In this document: positions 42,539 to 52,487 of the stretch, in pieces
How positions within the stretch are numbered: the first letter of the stretch is position 1
How the letters are laid out: every line of letters starts with the position of its first letter
NCBI GenBank assembly: GCA_024235755.1
Contig: JACKLV010000001.1
Location: forward strand, 124,001 to 188,000
Length of the DNA: 64,000 nucleotides
Reading direction: 5' to 3'
DNA from: Burkholderiales bacterium
GTDB taxonomy: Bacteria > Pseudomonadota > Gammaproteobacteria > Burkholderiales > Nitrosomonadaceae
Translations under genes and position numbers: made by a program
Notes under the pieces: generated by a model
The model's input: only the letters and a program-made list of their open reading frames with translations
What the model was told of the DNA's origin: nothing
Database searches by the model: none

Positions 42539-43477
42539 ATGCGTTCACTAATTTTTCCTAAAATTAACCGTTTAAAATTACCTGAAAATCAGTACGCCAA
42601 TCATATTTACTGGTTGTTTCTATTGACATGTTCAATCGGTATCTTTTTATTTGATCTACATACGCCTCTGGGTGTGGCCGCTGGCACACCTTATGCGTTA
42701 ATCGTTTTTGCAAGCATATGGTTCAAAAGCAACTGGAGCACCTATATCGCAGCAACCATAGGGCTTTCTCTTACTCTGGCAGGTTTCATCCTGTCTCCAA
42801 ACATTGTTGCGCCAATCGATGTCGTTTTAACCAATCGTATCCTGGCGCTTTTGATTATAACCGTTACCGCCTATATGGTACTTAGAATCAAAAAAATCAA
42901 TCATGAACTCTACACGCTCATCTCAGAAAACTGTGTCGATCCGCTAACTCAATGTAAAAACGGCCGCGCATTCGAAGAAGAAACCAAAATCGAAATCAAA
43001 AGAAGCAAACGCTACAAACGGAATTTATCCCTGGCCATTTTTGAGATAACTGATACCGGCGCTGCAGTTACAACCGAAAATTCAGCTATTCGCATTAACA
43101 ACCACTATATCAAGACACTTGCCGACGAAATCAGAAAATCCATCCGGAGTTCTGATCAATTATATCGCGTTGACCTTAATCGATTTGTCGTCGCTTACGT
43201 TGAAACGGATATCAGCAGAGCCAAAGAAGCGACTGAAGCGCTGTGCAAGAAAGTTTCGCAAATGAACCAGCAAGACGCACAACAGAGCTTGGCCGTGAAT
43301 GTCGGCATTACCATGTTAAGCGACAAAGACTATATTCGAAAACTCTATAATCGCGCTGAGGACGCCCTTGTTATTGCCAAACAAAATGGCAAAAACCGGG
43401 TAGCAACGTTACCGGAGACACCCCGATCCGACAAAACTCACATACCGGCAATTTTGTGCCGACCCAGATCCGGCTAA
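42539..43477 (+). CDS. Membrane protein with degenerate GGDEF domain
   Basis: A 312-residue protein. Three to four membrane segments lie in residues 25-117, followed by a GGDEF-like domain (about 133-300). The DxLT start of the domain is kept (D134 in DPLTQCKNGRAFEEE), but the active-site signature is DLNRF at 212-216 in place of GGDEF, and the metal Asp before it is Glu (FEITD). It should not make cyclic-di-GMP and may bind GTP or a partner. The end of the domain (AEDALVIAKQNGKNRV) is normal. The membrane part resembles small MASE-like sensors. Confidence 0.82.
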   Translation: MRSLIFPKINRLKLPENQYANHIYWLFLLTCSIGIFLFDLHTPLGVAAGTPYALIVFASIWFKSNWSTYIAATIGLSLTLAGFILSPNIVAPIDVVLTNRILALLIITVTAYMVLRIKKINHELYTLISENCVDPLTQCKNGRAFEEETKIEIKRSKRYKRNLSLAIFEITDTGAAVTTENSAIRINNHYIKTLADEIRKSIRSSDQLYRVDLNRFVVAYVETDISRAKEATEALCKKVSQMNQQDAQQSLAVNVGITMLSDKDYIRKLYNRAEDALVIAKQNGKNRVATLPETPRSDKTHIPAILCRPRSG

Positions 43478-43618
43478 TTTGTTGAAGTCACAAAAACCGG
43501 GAATAAAAGCAAACTGAAAAAGGCAGGTAATCGTCAGTCACTAACGTTTTTTGGATAATTTTCTTATATAATTCAGAACTCATCAGATTGAATAAAGCCT
43601 TAACGCTTTGAAATATCC

Positions 43619-45919
43619 ATGAGTTTGATCAATAAATCCATGGCCAGCAAATCAACTGGCCGCACTTTGCCGCCGCGCGTATCCCGATTGCTGCGTGAAT
43701 CCGGGTGGTTAGCACTTGTAGGTGGTGCGCTCTATCTTATTTTAATCTTTCACAGTTATGATCGTGGGGATCCAGGGTGGACGCACAGTGGTGACTACGA
43801 GCATATCAACAATGCTGGCGGGCATATCGGTGCATGGTTATCAGATTTTTTACTTTACCTGTTTGGCGCATCAGCCTGGTGGTGGGTAGCATTTTTTCTT
43901 GCTGCAGTTTCTTGGAGCTACCGTCGCATTGATGTTGCCGGAATCTTTGACCGTCATTCAATATTTCTGTCAATCAGTGGTTTTTTATTGCTAATGATCG
44001 CAAGCAGCGGATTAGAGTCACTGCGCTTTCATTCACTGAATATTGACCTACCTTATCAGTCAGGCGGTATATTTGGAGAAGCCGTCAGTTATTATTTGTC
44101 CCAACTGCTAGGATTTACCGGCGCAACCATGACACTGCTAATACTCATTGCGATTGGTTTTAGTCAGTTTACGGGATTATCATGGGTGCGCTTTGTTGAA
44201 AAAATTGGAGAGATCATCGAAAACGGCATTCTCTGGCTCCAGGAACAATGGCACAGCAAACGTCACCAACAAACACAGGAAATTAATGGTGCATACGAAC
44301 GTGAAGTAATTCCTGCAACAGAGAAAAAAACAGCGATTGATACGCGTTCAATTCACATTGAATTGCCAGCAACCCATATAGAAAAATCGGAGCGCGCAGT
44401 AAAGGAGAAACAAAAGTCTTTGTTTTCCGGTTTATCGGAATCAACTTTACCACCGTTGCATTTACTAGATGAACCTGACAAGGATGTCGAAGTGCTTTCC
44501 AAAGACGTTCTTGAATCAACATCGCGTTTGATTGAAAGTAAACTCAAAGAATTTGGCGTTATTGTCAAAGTTGTCGCCGCATATCCCGGACCGGTCATTA
44601 CACGTTATGAAATCGAGCCGGCTGTAGGTGTCAAAGGCAATCAAATTATCAATCTGATTAAGGATCTGGCACGTGCACTTTCAGTTGTTCGTATCCGTGT
44701 TGTAGAAACCATTCCGGGTAAAACAACAATGGGACTGGAAATTCCCAATCCTAACCGACAGGTCGTTCGTCTACTTGAAATTCTCAGTTCACAACCATAT
44801 GCCGATACCACTTCGCCACTGACGATCGCACTTGGAAAAGATATCAGCGGACGCCCTATCGTTTCCGATCTTGCTAAAATGCCACATGCCTTGGTTGCTG
44901 GAACGACTGGTTCGGGCAAGTCAGTAGCCATTAACGCCATTATTTTAAGCTTGGTTTATAAAAGCACTCCCGACCAGGTTCGTCTGATACTGGTCGATCC
45001 TAAAATGCTGGAATTATCCGTATATGAAGGCATACCTCACCTGCTCACACCGGTTGTCACGGATATGGGTGAGGCAGCAAATGCCCTGCGCTGGTCAGTA
45101 GCTGAAATGGAGCGCCGCTACAAACTGATGTCGTCTTTAGGCGTTCGCAACTTAAACGGTTATAACCATAAAATTCATGAGGCTGAAAAAAAAGAAGAGC
45201 CTATTATGAATCCTCTTGCATCAGAAGAAGCGCCGGAACAGCTCGAAGAGTTACCGCTGATTGTCGTAGTCATCGATGAATTGGCAGATTTGATGATGGT
45301 CTCAGGCAAAAAGGTAGAACACCTGATTGCCAGATTGGCCCAAAAAGCCCGTGCAGCAGGCATTCATCTACTCCTGGCCACGCAGCGCCCTTCTGTTGAC
45401 GTCATTACCGGGCTGATTAAAGCAAATATTCCTACGCGTATCGCTTTCCAGGTATCCAGCAAAATTGACTCACGCACCATTCTCGACCAGATGGGTGCAG
45501 AAACTTTGCTAGGCCAGGGCGACATGCTGTATCTACCACCTGGCAGCGGTTATCCGCAACGCGTGCACGGCGCTTATGTGGCTGATCATGAAGTTCATAA
45601 AGTCGTAGAATATCTTAAAGAACATGGAGAACCCAGCTATGTTGATGAAATCCTACAAGCGGGTGAAGAGGAAGGTGCCGGGAATATTCTGGAAGAAACT
45701 AGAAAACAAATCGGTGGAGAGCAGGATCCGCTTTATGATGAAGCCGTTCAGATTGTCATCAAAACGCGACGCGCATCCATTTCTCTGGTGCAAAGAAACC
45801 TACGAATTGGCTATAATCGGGCAGCGCGACTAATCGAAGAAATGGAGCGCGCTGGTTTAGTATCTGCCATGCAAAGTAACGGCAATCGTGAAGTCCTTGT
45901 TCCGGCACGCGGCGAATAG
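43619..45919 (+). CDS. ftsK: DNA translocase FtsK
   Basis: A 766-residue translocase that clears DNA from the division septum and activates XerCD. Four membrane segments lie in about 30-185, a short linker (about 195-290), then alpha/beta motor with Walker A GTTGSGKS near residue 428 and Walker B LIVVVIDELADLMM near 543-556. The C-terminal winged-helix gamma domain (RRASISLVQRNLRIGYNRAARLIEEME) reads the polar sequences. The linker is short compared with E. coli. It lies before lolA, rarA and serS, the standard order. Confidence 0.95.
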   Translation: MSLINKSMASKSTGRTLPPRVSRLLRESGWLALVGGALYLILIFHSYDRGDPGWTHSGDYEHINNAGGHIGAWLSDFLLYLFGASAWWWVAFFLAAVSWSYRRIDVAGIFDRHSIFLSISGFLLLMIASSGLESLRFHSLNIDLPYQSGGIFGEAVSYYLSQLLGFTGATMTLLILIAIGFSQFTGLSWVRFVEKIGEIIENGILWLQEQWHSKRHQQTQEINGAYEREVIPATEKKTAIDTRSIHIELPATHIEKSERAVKEKQKSLFSGLSESTLPPLHLLDEPDKDVEVLSKDVLESTSRLIESKLKEFGVIVKVVAAYPGPVITRYEIEPAVGVKGNQIINLIKDLARALSVVRIRVVETIPGKTTMGLEIPNPNRQVVRLLEILSSQPYADTTSPLTIALGKDISGRPIVSDLAKMPHALVAGTTGSGKSVAINAIILSLVYKSTPDQVRLILVDPKMLELSVYEGIPHLLTPVVTDMGEAANALRWSVAEMERRYKLMSSLGVRNLNGYNHKIHEAEKKEEPIMNPLASEEAPEQLEELPLIVVVIDELADLMMVSGKKVEHLIARLAQKARAAGIHLLLATQRPSVDVITGLIKANIPTRIAFQVSSKIDSRTILDQMGAETLLGQGDMLYLPPGSGYPQRVHGAYVADHEVHKVVEYLKEHGEPSYVDEILQAGEEEGAGNILEETRKQIGGEQDPLYDEAVQIVIKTRRASISLVQRNLRIGYNRAARLIEEMERAGLVSAMQSNGNREVLVPARGE

Positions 45920-45974
45920 TTCGAAGCACATACACGTTGTGTTGTAGCGCAGATCGTCATAAATTAAAAAACTT

Positions 45975-46616
45975 ATGCACCTTATAATTAACCGTATATT
46001 TTTCTTGTGGATTATATCTTTGAGTCTACCGGTATTAATACTTGGAGACGCCAATGCGGCTGCTGTTAATCAATTGAAAACCTTCATTCGGGAAACACAA
46101 ACCGTAAGCGCCAAATTTTCCCAGACATTACTCGATAAAAATGCGCGTAACATTCAAAAATCCAGCGGCACACTGGAATTTGAACGTCCGGATAAATTTC
46201 GCTGGATTTACCAAACTCCTTACGAACAATCTATCGTCGGCGATGGAAAACAGGTCTGGTTTTATGACCATGATCTGAACCAGGTGACGGTTCGCGAATT
46301 CAACATAGCGATTGGCAGCAGTCCTGCAGCGCTTTTAGCCGGCAACAGCACGATTGAAGATAACTTCGAATTAATTAATCTCGGCGTACAGGATGATATT
46401 GAATGGATGGAAGCGATTCCAAAAAACAAAGACAGCGCTTTCGAATTTATTCAATTGGGTTTCTCACTCAATGGCGATTTGCAGTACATGGCATTAAGAG
46501 ATAATTTTGGTCAAACCACTTATCTTACTTTCTCTGAACTTATCAAAAACCCCGTGCTACCCAATAAACTTTTTGAATTTGTGCCACCGGACGGTGCAGA
46601 TGTCATCAGTGAATGA
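45975..46616 (+). CDS. lolA: Outer-membrane lipoprotein carrier protein
   Basis: A 213-residue periplasmic chaperone that takes lipoproteins from LolCDE to the outer membrane. A signal peptide (about 8-28, ending DANAA) precedes the mature start AVNQLKTFIRETQTVSAKF. FERPDKFRWIYQTPYEQSIVGDG near 63-85 is typical. The order ftsK-lolA-rarA-serS is conserved in Proteobacteria. Confidence 0.93.
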   Translation: MHLIINRIFFLWIISLSLPVLILGDANAAAVNQLKTFIRETQTVSAKFSQTLLDKNARNIQKSSGTLEFERPDKFRWIYQTPYEQSIVGDGKQVWFYDHDLNQVTVREFNIAIGSSPAALLAGNSTIEDNFELINLGVQDDIEWMEAIPKNKDSAFEFIQLGFSLNGDLQYMALRDNFGQTTYLTFSELIKNPVLPNKLFEFVPPDGADVISE

Positions 46617-47940
46617 TTTATTTGATGTGCATATGCCTGAGGCTCCGCTCGCAGAGCAATTGCGCCCCAAAACCATAGAAGACGTTATCGGACAGCAACA
46701 TTTACTTGGCGAGGGCAAACCGTTACGGCTTGCTATCGAATCCGGCAAGCCGCATTCTATGATTTTATGGGGTCCGCCCGGTAGCGGCAAAACAACACTG
46801 GCGCAATTGATGTCCCGAGTGTTTAACGCGGAGTTTATTGCGCTATCGGCTGTATTATCGGGTATCAAGGATATTCGCAACGCTATTGAAAAAGCGCAGG
46901 CCGTTTTACAGCATAATGGCCGACACACGATTCTATTTGTCGATGAAGTACATCGTTTCAACAAGTCTCAACAAGACGCTTTTTTACCGCATGTCGAACA
47001 GGGTTTGTTTACTTTTATCGGCGCAACCACTGAAAACCCGTCATTTGAAGTGAATAATGCCCTGCTCTCACGTGCGCAGGTATATACATTAACGGCTTTG
47101 AGCGATGACGATTTGACGCAGATATTTAACCGGGTATTAAAAACACTGTCACGCCAACTGAAATTTACCGACGATGCACGTCAACTAATCATCGCTTACG
47201 CTGACGGCGATGCAAGACGCATGCTAAATATGCTGGAACATATGTTAATTGCGGCCGAAAACGGTACAATCGATGAAATCGACACACCGGCTGTGCAAAA
47301 CGCATTATCCCGCAATGCACGCTTTTTTGATAAAAGCGGTGATGCATTTTACGATCAGATTTCTGCGCTGCATAAATCGGTACGCGGCTCATCACCGGAT
47401 GCGGCGCTTTACTGGTTATGCCGTATGCTGGATGGCGGTGCCGATCCCTTGTATATCGGACGACGTCTTGTACGCATGGCCGTCGAGGACATAGGCATGG
47501 CTGACCCGCGCAGTTTGCAATTGACCTTGAATGCCTGTGAGACCTACGAACGACTTGGCAGCCCGGAAGGCGAACTGGCGCTGGCACAAGCAACACTATA
47601 TCTATCCTGTGCGCCTAAAAGCAATGCAGCTTACCTAGCTTATAAAAAAGCACGCGCTTTTGTCGCTGAAGACAAATCCCGCCCGGTACCATTACATTTA
47701 CGTAACGCCCCGACACAGCTAATGAAAAAAATGGGATTTGGAGAAAAATATCGGTACGCCCATGACTATCCCGAAGCCTATGTACCTGGCGAAAACTACT
47801 TTCCTGAGGATATAACGGAATTGCAATTTTATCAGCCAACGGACAGCGGCCTTGAAAATAAAATCCAGGAAAAACTGAGTTATTTACGCAGCTTGGATAA
47901 ACAGGCAAAGGAGCATAAGCCTTTTGGCCAAAAACGTTAG
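46600..47940 (+). CDS. rarA: Replication-associated recombination protein A
   Basis: A 446-residue AAA+ ATPase of the MgsA/WRNIP1 family that acts at stalled forks. I start at the ATG at 46600 (MSSVNDLFDV), which overlaps lolA by 17 bases; the longer frame runs antisense-like through lolA. Motifs: Walker A GPPGSGKTT near 58-66, Walker B FVDEVHRFNK near 112-121, sensor 1 GATTENPSFE near 144-153. AEQLRPKTIEDVIGQQHLLG is the family start. Confidence 0.94.
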   Translation: MSSVNDLFDVHMPEAPLAEQLRPKTIEDVIGQQHLLGEGKPLRLAIESGKPHSMILWGPPGSGKTTLAQLMSRVFNAEFIALSAVLSGIKDIRNAIEKAQAVLQHNGRHTILFVDEVHRFNKSQQDAFLPHVEQGLFTFIGATTENPSFEVNNALLSRAQVYTLTALSDDDLTQIFNRVLKTLSRQLKFTDDARQLIIAYADGDARRMLNMLEHMLIAAENGTIDEIDTPAVQNALSRNARFFDKSGDAFYDQISALHKSVRGSSPDAALYWLCRMLDGGADPLYIGRRLVRMAVEDIGMADPRSLQLTLNACETYERLGSPEGELALAQATLYLSCAPKSNAAYLAYKKARAFVAEDKSRPVPLHLRNAPTQLMKKMGFGEKYRYAHDYPEAYVPGENYFPEDITELQFYQPTDSGLENKIQEKLSYLRSLDKQAKEHKPFGQKR

Positions 47941-48020
47941 GCAATTTCAGGTATAACAATAGACCACGCATAAATTTCAGACAAAACATCATTGCTCATT
48001 ATCTGTCACCCGGAGTTTGC

Positions 48021-49334
48021 ATGCTAGATATCCAATTATTACGCACTGATCCCAATTATGTTATCGCAAGACTGAACAGTAGAAATTATTCCTTTCCGGT
48101 TGATCAATTCAACCATCTGGAAACTGAACGCAAAAAAATTCAAACTTATACCCAGGAATTGCAGGCCAAACGCAATGCCGTGTCAAAACAGATCGGCTTA
48201 GCTAAAAGCAAAGGCACAGATACCACCGCCATTCTTGCCGAAGTTGCAAATCTAGGAGATGAACTGAAACAATCTGTTATCCAGTTAGAACAGATACAGT
48301 CCAAACTGCAAAAAATTTTGCTCGAAGTACCGAATTTGCCACATGACAGTGTTCCACATGGTAATGGAGAATCCGACAATCTGGAAATTCGGCGCTGGGG
48401 CGTTATCCCCTCGTTTGAATTTGAGATTAGAGATCATGTGAGTATTGGAGAAGGACTGAAATTACTGGATTTTGAGGCAGCTACGAAACTCAGCGGTTCA
48501 CGTTTTAGCATGATGAAAGGCAACCTGGCCCGATTACATCGCGCTTTAGCGCAATTTATGCTGGATACGCATATACAGGAACACGGTTATACGGAAACGT
48601 ATACCCCTTACTTGGTCAATCATGACAGTTTGTATGGAACCGGACAGCTACCCAAGTTTGAGGAAGATTTGTTCGCAGTCAAATCAGGCGGGAGTGCAAA
48701 TGATGAAGAACACGCATCCGGTTTGTATTTGATCCCCACCGCTGAGGTCTCGCTTACCAACATCGTGCGCGATGAAATCGTGGCAGCGCACGCCCTTCCT
48801 TTGAAGTTCGTCGCACATACACCCTGTTTCCGTTCCGAGGCCGGCAGCTACGGCAGAGACACCCGTGGCTTAATTCGTCAGCATCAGTTTGATAAAGTGG
48901 AACTGGTACATATCGTTCATCCGGAAACATCCTATGCTGCCTTAGAAGCGCTTGTTGGGCATGCCGAAACTATCCTGCAAAAACTGAAATTGGCTTACCG
49001 TGTCGTCACACTGTGTACGGGCGACATGGGGTTTTCAGCTGCGAAAACCTATGATATCGAAGTCTGGCTACCCGCACAAAATACCTACAGAGAGATTTCT
49101 TCATGCAGCAACTGTGAATCGTTTCAGGCCAGACGCATGCAAGCCCGTTTTCGCAACGAAAGTGGAAAAACCACGCTTTTACATACTCTAAACGGCTCCG
49201 GTCTGGCCGTAGGCAGAACGCTGGTCGCCATTTTGGAAAACTATCAAAACGCTGATGGCAGCGTAATCATCCCTGAAATACTTCGTCCGTATATGAATGG
49301 TCTTGACCAATTATGTACTGCCGGAGGACAATGA
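48021..49334 (+). CDS. serS: Serine--tRNA ligase
   Basis: A 437-residue class II synthetase. The N-terminal antiparallel coiled coil (about 25-110) grips the long arm of tRNA-Ser. The catalytic core includes TAEVSLTNIVRDEI near 241-254, motif 2 FRSEAGSYGRDTRGLIRQHQF near 275 and motif 3 NGSGLAVGRTLVAILEN near 389-405. It is the end of the ftsK-lolA-rarA-serS run. Confidence 0.96.
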   Translation: MLDIQLLRTDPNYVIARLNSRNYSFPVDQFNHLETERKKIQTYTQELQAKRNAVSKQIGLAKSKGTDTTAILAEVANLGDELKQSVIQLEQIQSKLQKILLEVPNLPHDSVPHGNGESDNLEIRRWGVIPSFEFEIRDHVSIGEGLKLLDFEAATKLSGSRFSMMKGNLARLHRALAQFMLDTHIQEHGYTETYTPYLVNHDSLYGTGQLPKFEEDLFAVKSGGSANDEEHASGLYLIPTAEVSLTNIVRDEIVAAHALPLKFVAHTPCFRSEAGSYGRDTRGLIRQHQFDKVELVHIVHPETSYAALEALVGHAETILQKLKLAYRVVTLCTGDMGFSAAKTYDIEVWLPAQNTYREISSCSNCESFQARRMQARFRNESGKTTLLHTLNGSGLAVGRTLVAILENYQNADGSVIIPEILRPYMNGLDQLCTAGGQ

Positions 49335-49375
49335 AGTTATTGCAACATTAATTTTAAATAACGGGAAAAGTGACC

Positions 49376-50074
49376 ATGCAAACAAATAACGGCGAGACGC
49401 ACCAGAACAGCACGACGGATATCAATGACGACCTGAGCGAATTAGAACGAGATATTCATGACGCGCTTGTGGATGGTATCAATGTGCAGGAAACCGTACA
49501 CGATTTAACACTGAAAGCCATGAAAGCTGATCGGTTAGATATCGATTCTATTCGGCGTATCGTCACTGCAGTAGCTAATGGTGTCCACGAAGGCGCTCAG
49601 CAGAAGTTTCTTGCAGTGAATAATCAGACACAAACTGCAAAATCCCAGATTACAGCAGCCATTTTTGGATTGGATTCGGCGCTGGCGAGATTTGCTGAAG
49701 CGTCCAAACTTGCTGTTCAAGAAGCATCCGGACGGGCACAAAAATTTTCTGATAAAGAACTGACACAAACGCGCTCGGATTTGGAGAGTCTGGAAAGCTT
49801 ATTTCTGGATACACTGCAAAACACCGCTTCGGCTGCCAAAGGTGCGATTTCGGATATTCTGCACGACATCACCAGTCATGCAAAAAACAATGGAACAATT
49901 GTCGGCGCACAGTTGAAAGAAACACTCGCCACTTTTGCCCAACAGGCCGCGTCCGTCGGACATGCACAAATTGAAGCCGGAGCTCAATTGACTCAGACAA
50001 CAGCCGGTTTTATTCATAAAATTGCAACCGGCGTTCTGTCCGGTATTAAAGATCACTCACAAAACAAACACTAA
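49376..50074 (+). CDS. Helical protein of unknown function (resembles DUF6781)
   Basis: A 232-residue protein predicted to be almost all amphipathic helix, rich in Ala, Thr, Gln and Glu. It has no cysteine, no signal peptide and no clear membrane segment. The N-terminal half (DLSELERDIHDALVDGINVQ) and the later LDSALARFAEASKLAVQEASGRA resemble a Burkholderiales-type family I recall as DUF6781; the pattern also recalls phasins and apolipoprotein-like helical proteins that coat granules or membranes. It follows serS by 41 bases and may share its transcript. I chose the ATG over a GTG two codons earlier. Confidence 0.6.
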   Translation: MQTNNGETHQNSTTDINDDLSELERDIHDALVDGINVQETVHDLTLKAMKADRLDIDSIRRIVTAVANGVHEGAQQKFLAVNNQTQTAKSQITAAIFGLDSALARFAEASKLAVQEASGRAQKFSDKELTQTRSDLESLESLFLDTLQNTASAAKGAISDILHDITSHAKNNGTIVGAQLKETLATFAQQAASVGHAQIEAGAQLTQTTAGFIHKIATGVLSGIKDHSQNKH

Positions 50075-50123
50075 CACTGCTTCTCCCGAATAATTTACTG
50101 TTTCAGATTTTGTGGCATAATCG

Positions 50124-50160
50124 GCAAGGCAGCATTTTCAAATTGGAAAATCTGCCTTGC
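50124..50160. terminator. Strong hairpin between convergent genes (bidirectional terminator)
   Basis: GCAAGGCAG and CTGCCTTGC form a 9-base stem that continues through ATTTTC/GAAAAT with one bulge. It lies between the ends of the helical-protein gene and rdgC. A T5 run at 50173-50177 helps the + direction. Confidence 0.65.
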
Positions 50161-50175
50161 AAGCAAGTCCGGTTT

Positions 50176-51075
50176 TTAACCGCCGGTTTGGCTTTCCCCA
50201 CCAAGTGCATGCACCAGATCGGGTAAAAACCGGCTTAACTCGCCCGCCATAAGCGCAAAATCACTATCAAACAATTCTTCCGGATCTGTTGCATCGGATG
50301 ATTCCTTGATGATATCCAATGGTTCGATACGCTTGACCTGGAAATTGTCATGGAGCACAAATGAGATTCTGTCTGCCCAAGTCATGGCTAAGCGAATAAC
50401 TCGCTTGCCTGCAGCGATATGTCTGACTGTCTCATCCCTATCTAACGTATGATGAATATACCGGATTGTGGGTTTTTCGTTATCCACGCCTTGTAACTCG
50501 CAATCGCGATCAATTGTAAAAACAGCCGGCGGCTCATCGCCCGACAACCAGCGTGTCATCACAGTCGAAGGAGAAATGTTTGTCACAAGTGGCGCTAAGC
50601 GCAAGCCAGTCACTGTTTTCAGCAGCAACTCAATCAGTTCCTCCGCTTTTTTGAGATTGGCAACGTCAATTACCAATAACTCTGCAGCCATATCAATCCA
50701 GGCATAAGTCACTTGACGCTGAACAAACGCCCGCGGTATCAACTCAATTAATACCGCTTCCTTAGCGTTTCTGACCTGCCGCCTGCCTGCTTTATAGCCT
50801 TGATGCTGCTCCATTACTGCTATCCGTTCTTTGGCGTACTGACTGACGACCGTACCGGGTAATAATTTTTTTTTAATACCCAATGCAAATAACAGATGCT
50901 GATCACAGACATGAACGAACTGATCCGTCCCTTCTTTTGGCGGCACCCAACCCAGGCTCTGCATTTCCATTTGCAGACAATCTTGCAATGCAAGTTTGCT
51001 CAATGCATCATTCAGCTGCATTGAATCAATTTTTTCACCGGATACCCGGTAAATCAGCAAGTTTTTAAACCACAT
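50176..51075 (-). CDS. rdgC: Recombination-associated protein RdgC
   Basis: A 299-residue DNA-binding protein that forms a ring on duplex DNA and restrains RecA. The N-terminal MWFKNLLIYR, the segment SLGWVPPKEG near 39-48, and IELIPRAFVQRQVTYAWID near 110-128 are characteristic. In Neisseria RdgC takes part in pilin variation, which is of interest here because of the pilus genes, but no link is shown. It is a single gene, divergent from the DUF2007 gene. Confidence 0.94.
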   Translation of the reverse strand: MWFKNLLIYRVSGEKIDSMQLNDALSKLALQDCLQMEMQSLGWVPPKEGTDQFVHVCDQHLLFALGIKKKLLPGTVVSQYAKERIAVMEQHQGYKAGRRQVRNAKEAVLIELIPRAFVQRQVTYAWIDMAAELLVIDVANLKKAEELIELLLKTVTGLRLAPLVTNISPSTVMTRWLSGDEPPAVFTIDRDCELQGVDNEKPTIRYIHHTLDRDETVRHIAAGKRVIRLAMTWADRISFVLHDNFQVKRIEPLDIIKESSDATDPEELFDSDFALMAGELSRFLPDLVHALGGESQTGG

Positions 51076-51263
51076 TATTTAAATCAGTCAAATCCATAAG
51101 TTGAATTGCTTTGCATATTCATACAACTGCTCGGACAATTAAAAAAACAAAGTAACGTTCCGCTTACTCAAAACCAACCAAATTATTATAAAATCCTTAC
51201 GAATTAACTGCGAGGAAATCAATTAACAACTTGCTGGCAAGCCGCTCCAAGAATAAAAACGTC

Positions 51264-51626
51264 ATGAAAAAAATTTACTCTGCAAACAACCTTATGGAAG
51301 CGCAAATTGTGCTCGATATGCTGGAACATGCACTAATTCCGGCACAATTATTCAATCAACACGCACAAGGCGGCACAGGCGATATTCCATTCACGCACGC
51401 TTATCCCGAGGTTTGGGTGATACGAGATGCGGATTATGAGCGCGGACGCAAAATTGTTCAACAATATGAAGCAATCCCTCAGTCCGATACAATCATCCAA
51501 TGTCCCACATGCGGCGAAGAAAATCCATCCAATTTTCAGTTATGCTGGCACTGCAATTGCGGGCTTGAAACCGTTACAACTGAACCAGGGACACCACATG
51601 CATCGCGAAACAATTCGCTGAAGTGA
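51264..51626 (+). CDS. DUF2007 domain protein with C-terminal zinc ribbon
   Basis: A 120-residue protein. From the ATG at 51264 it starts MKKIYSANNLMEAQIVLDML, the DUF2007 (putative signal-transducing) domain, which resembles a PII-like fold with AYPEVWVIRDADYERGRKIV. The C-terminal part is a zinc ribbon with CPTCG and CWHC near residues 80-102. A TTG 11 codons earlier is possible. Function unknown. It is divergent from rdgC and convergent with hvfC. Confidence 0.75.
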   Translation: MKKIYSANNLMEAQIVLDMLEHALIPAQLFNQHAQGGTGDIPFTHAYPEVWVIRDADYERGRKIVQQYEAIPQSDTIIQCPTCGEENPSNFQLCWHCNCGLETVTTEPGTPHASRNNSLK

Positions 51627-51698
51627 TCAAAATAAAGAAATTTCCATTCGACTTCAACGTAATGAATATTGGATTTGCAAAATGTTTCTGGAGATTTT

Positions 51699-52487
51699 CT
51701 AGTAACGTGCACCCAGTAAAATACCTCGATTCAGAAAATTCTGCATGATTTCATAACCGCCTTGGATCACAATGTCCGGCTGTGGATGCTGCAGTTCAAC
51801 GGCAACTTTAGTCAGCAACATTCGCCCGTTGTCGCATTCATTGTCAATCATCAGCTGCATCAGACGCGCAGTAACGGGATTGCTTTCAATAAAATGAATT
51901 TTATCGAGGGCATCACGATATACAATCAAATTTGTTGTTTTTTCGCCAGGTAATTGCGGCTGAAATTTGGAGCTGAGTTTATGTACCGGAAATCGATAAC
52001 TCAGCAACCACGCCAAAGGAGAGATCACCGGAATTCCTGATAGAACGTCACCTTCGGAGTTGAATTTATCCGGATCGATTTTCTCATCCAGTATCGATAA
52101 TGCAAGTTCTACCCATTCATAATGCGCAAGTTCCAGCATAAATGGGGGATCTTCAGAATTAATACCGCGCTCGTACTGCAAATACCTCAGAAACTCACGC
52201 GGCATTTCAGGAAATAGCGGAGTACGCGACCGGTGAGTGGCAAAATAATCTCGTATCATGGCATGCCAACGCTCGTCTGGCATAATACTGCGTAAAACCG
52301 GATAGGTATTAGCCATAAAACCTTCAATATTATTGTAGAACAAGTCACAATAAATTTTCATGCGTCGTTCTTCAATATCGTGCGGACATGGACGCTGATC
52401 AGGTTCTCTTATGTATGCGGCAAATGCATATTGCTGTCGCACAAAATCAGGTTGTTTAGGCGTGTCCGGTACGCTCATACCCGGCAT
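51699..52487 (-). CDS. hvfC: HvfC family RiPP maturation partner (DUF2063)
   Basis: A 262-residue protein with the DNA-binding-like DUF2063 domain. The N-terminal half has QYAFAAYIREP near residue 18-28 and IYCDLFYNNIEGFMANTYPVL near 45-65; the C-terminal winged-helix part contains TARLMQLMIDNE. In MNIO pathways this protein is the partner that brings the precursor peptide to the enzyme. It overlaps the maturase gene by 32 bases, so the two are co-translated. Confidence 0.87.
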   Translation of the reverse strand: MPGMSVPDTPKQPDFVRQQYAFAAYIREPDQRPCPHDIEERRMKIYCDLFYNNIEGFMANTYPVLRSIMPDERWHAMIRDYFATHRSRTPLFPEMPREFLRYLQYERGINSEDPPFMLELAHYEWVELALSILDEKIDPDKFNSEGDVLSGIPVISPLAWLLSYRFPVHKLSSKFQPQLPGEKTTNLIVYRDALDKIHFIESNPVTARLMQLMIDNECDNGRMLLTKVAVELQHPQPDIVIQGGYEIMQNFLNRGILLGARY

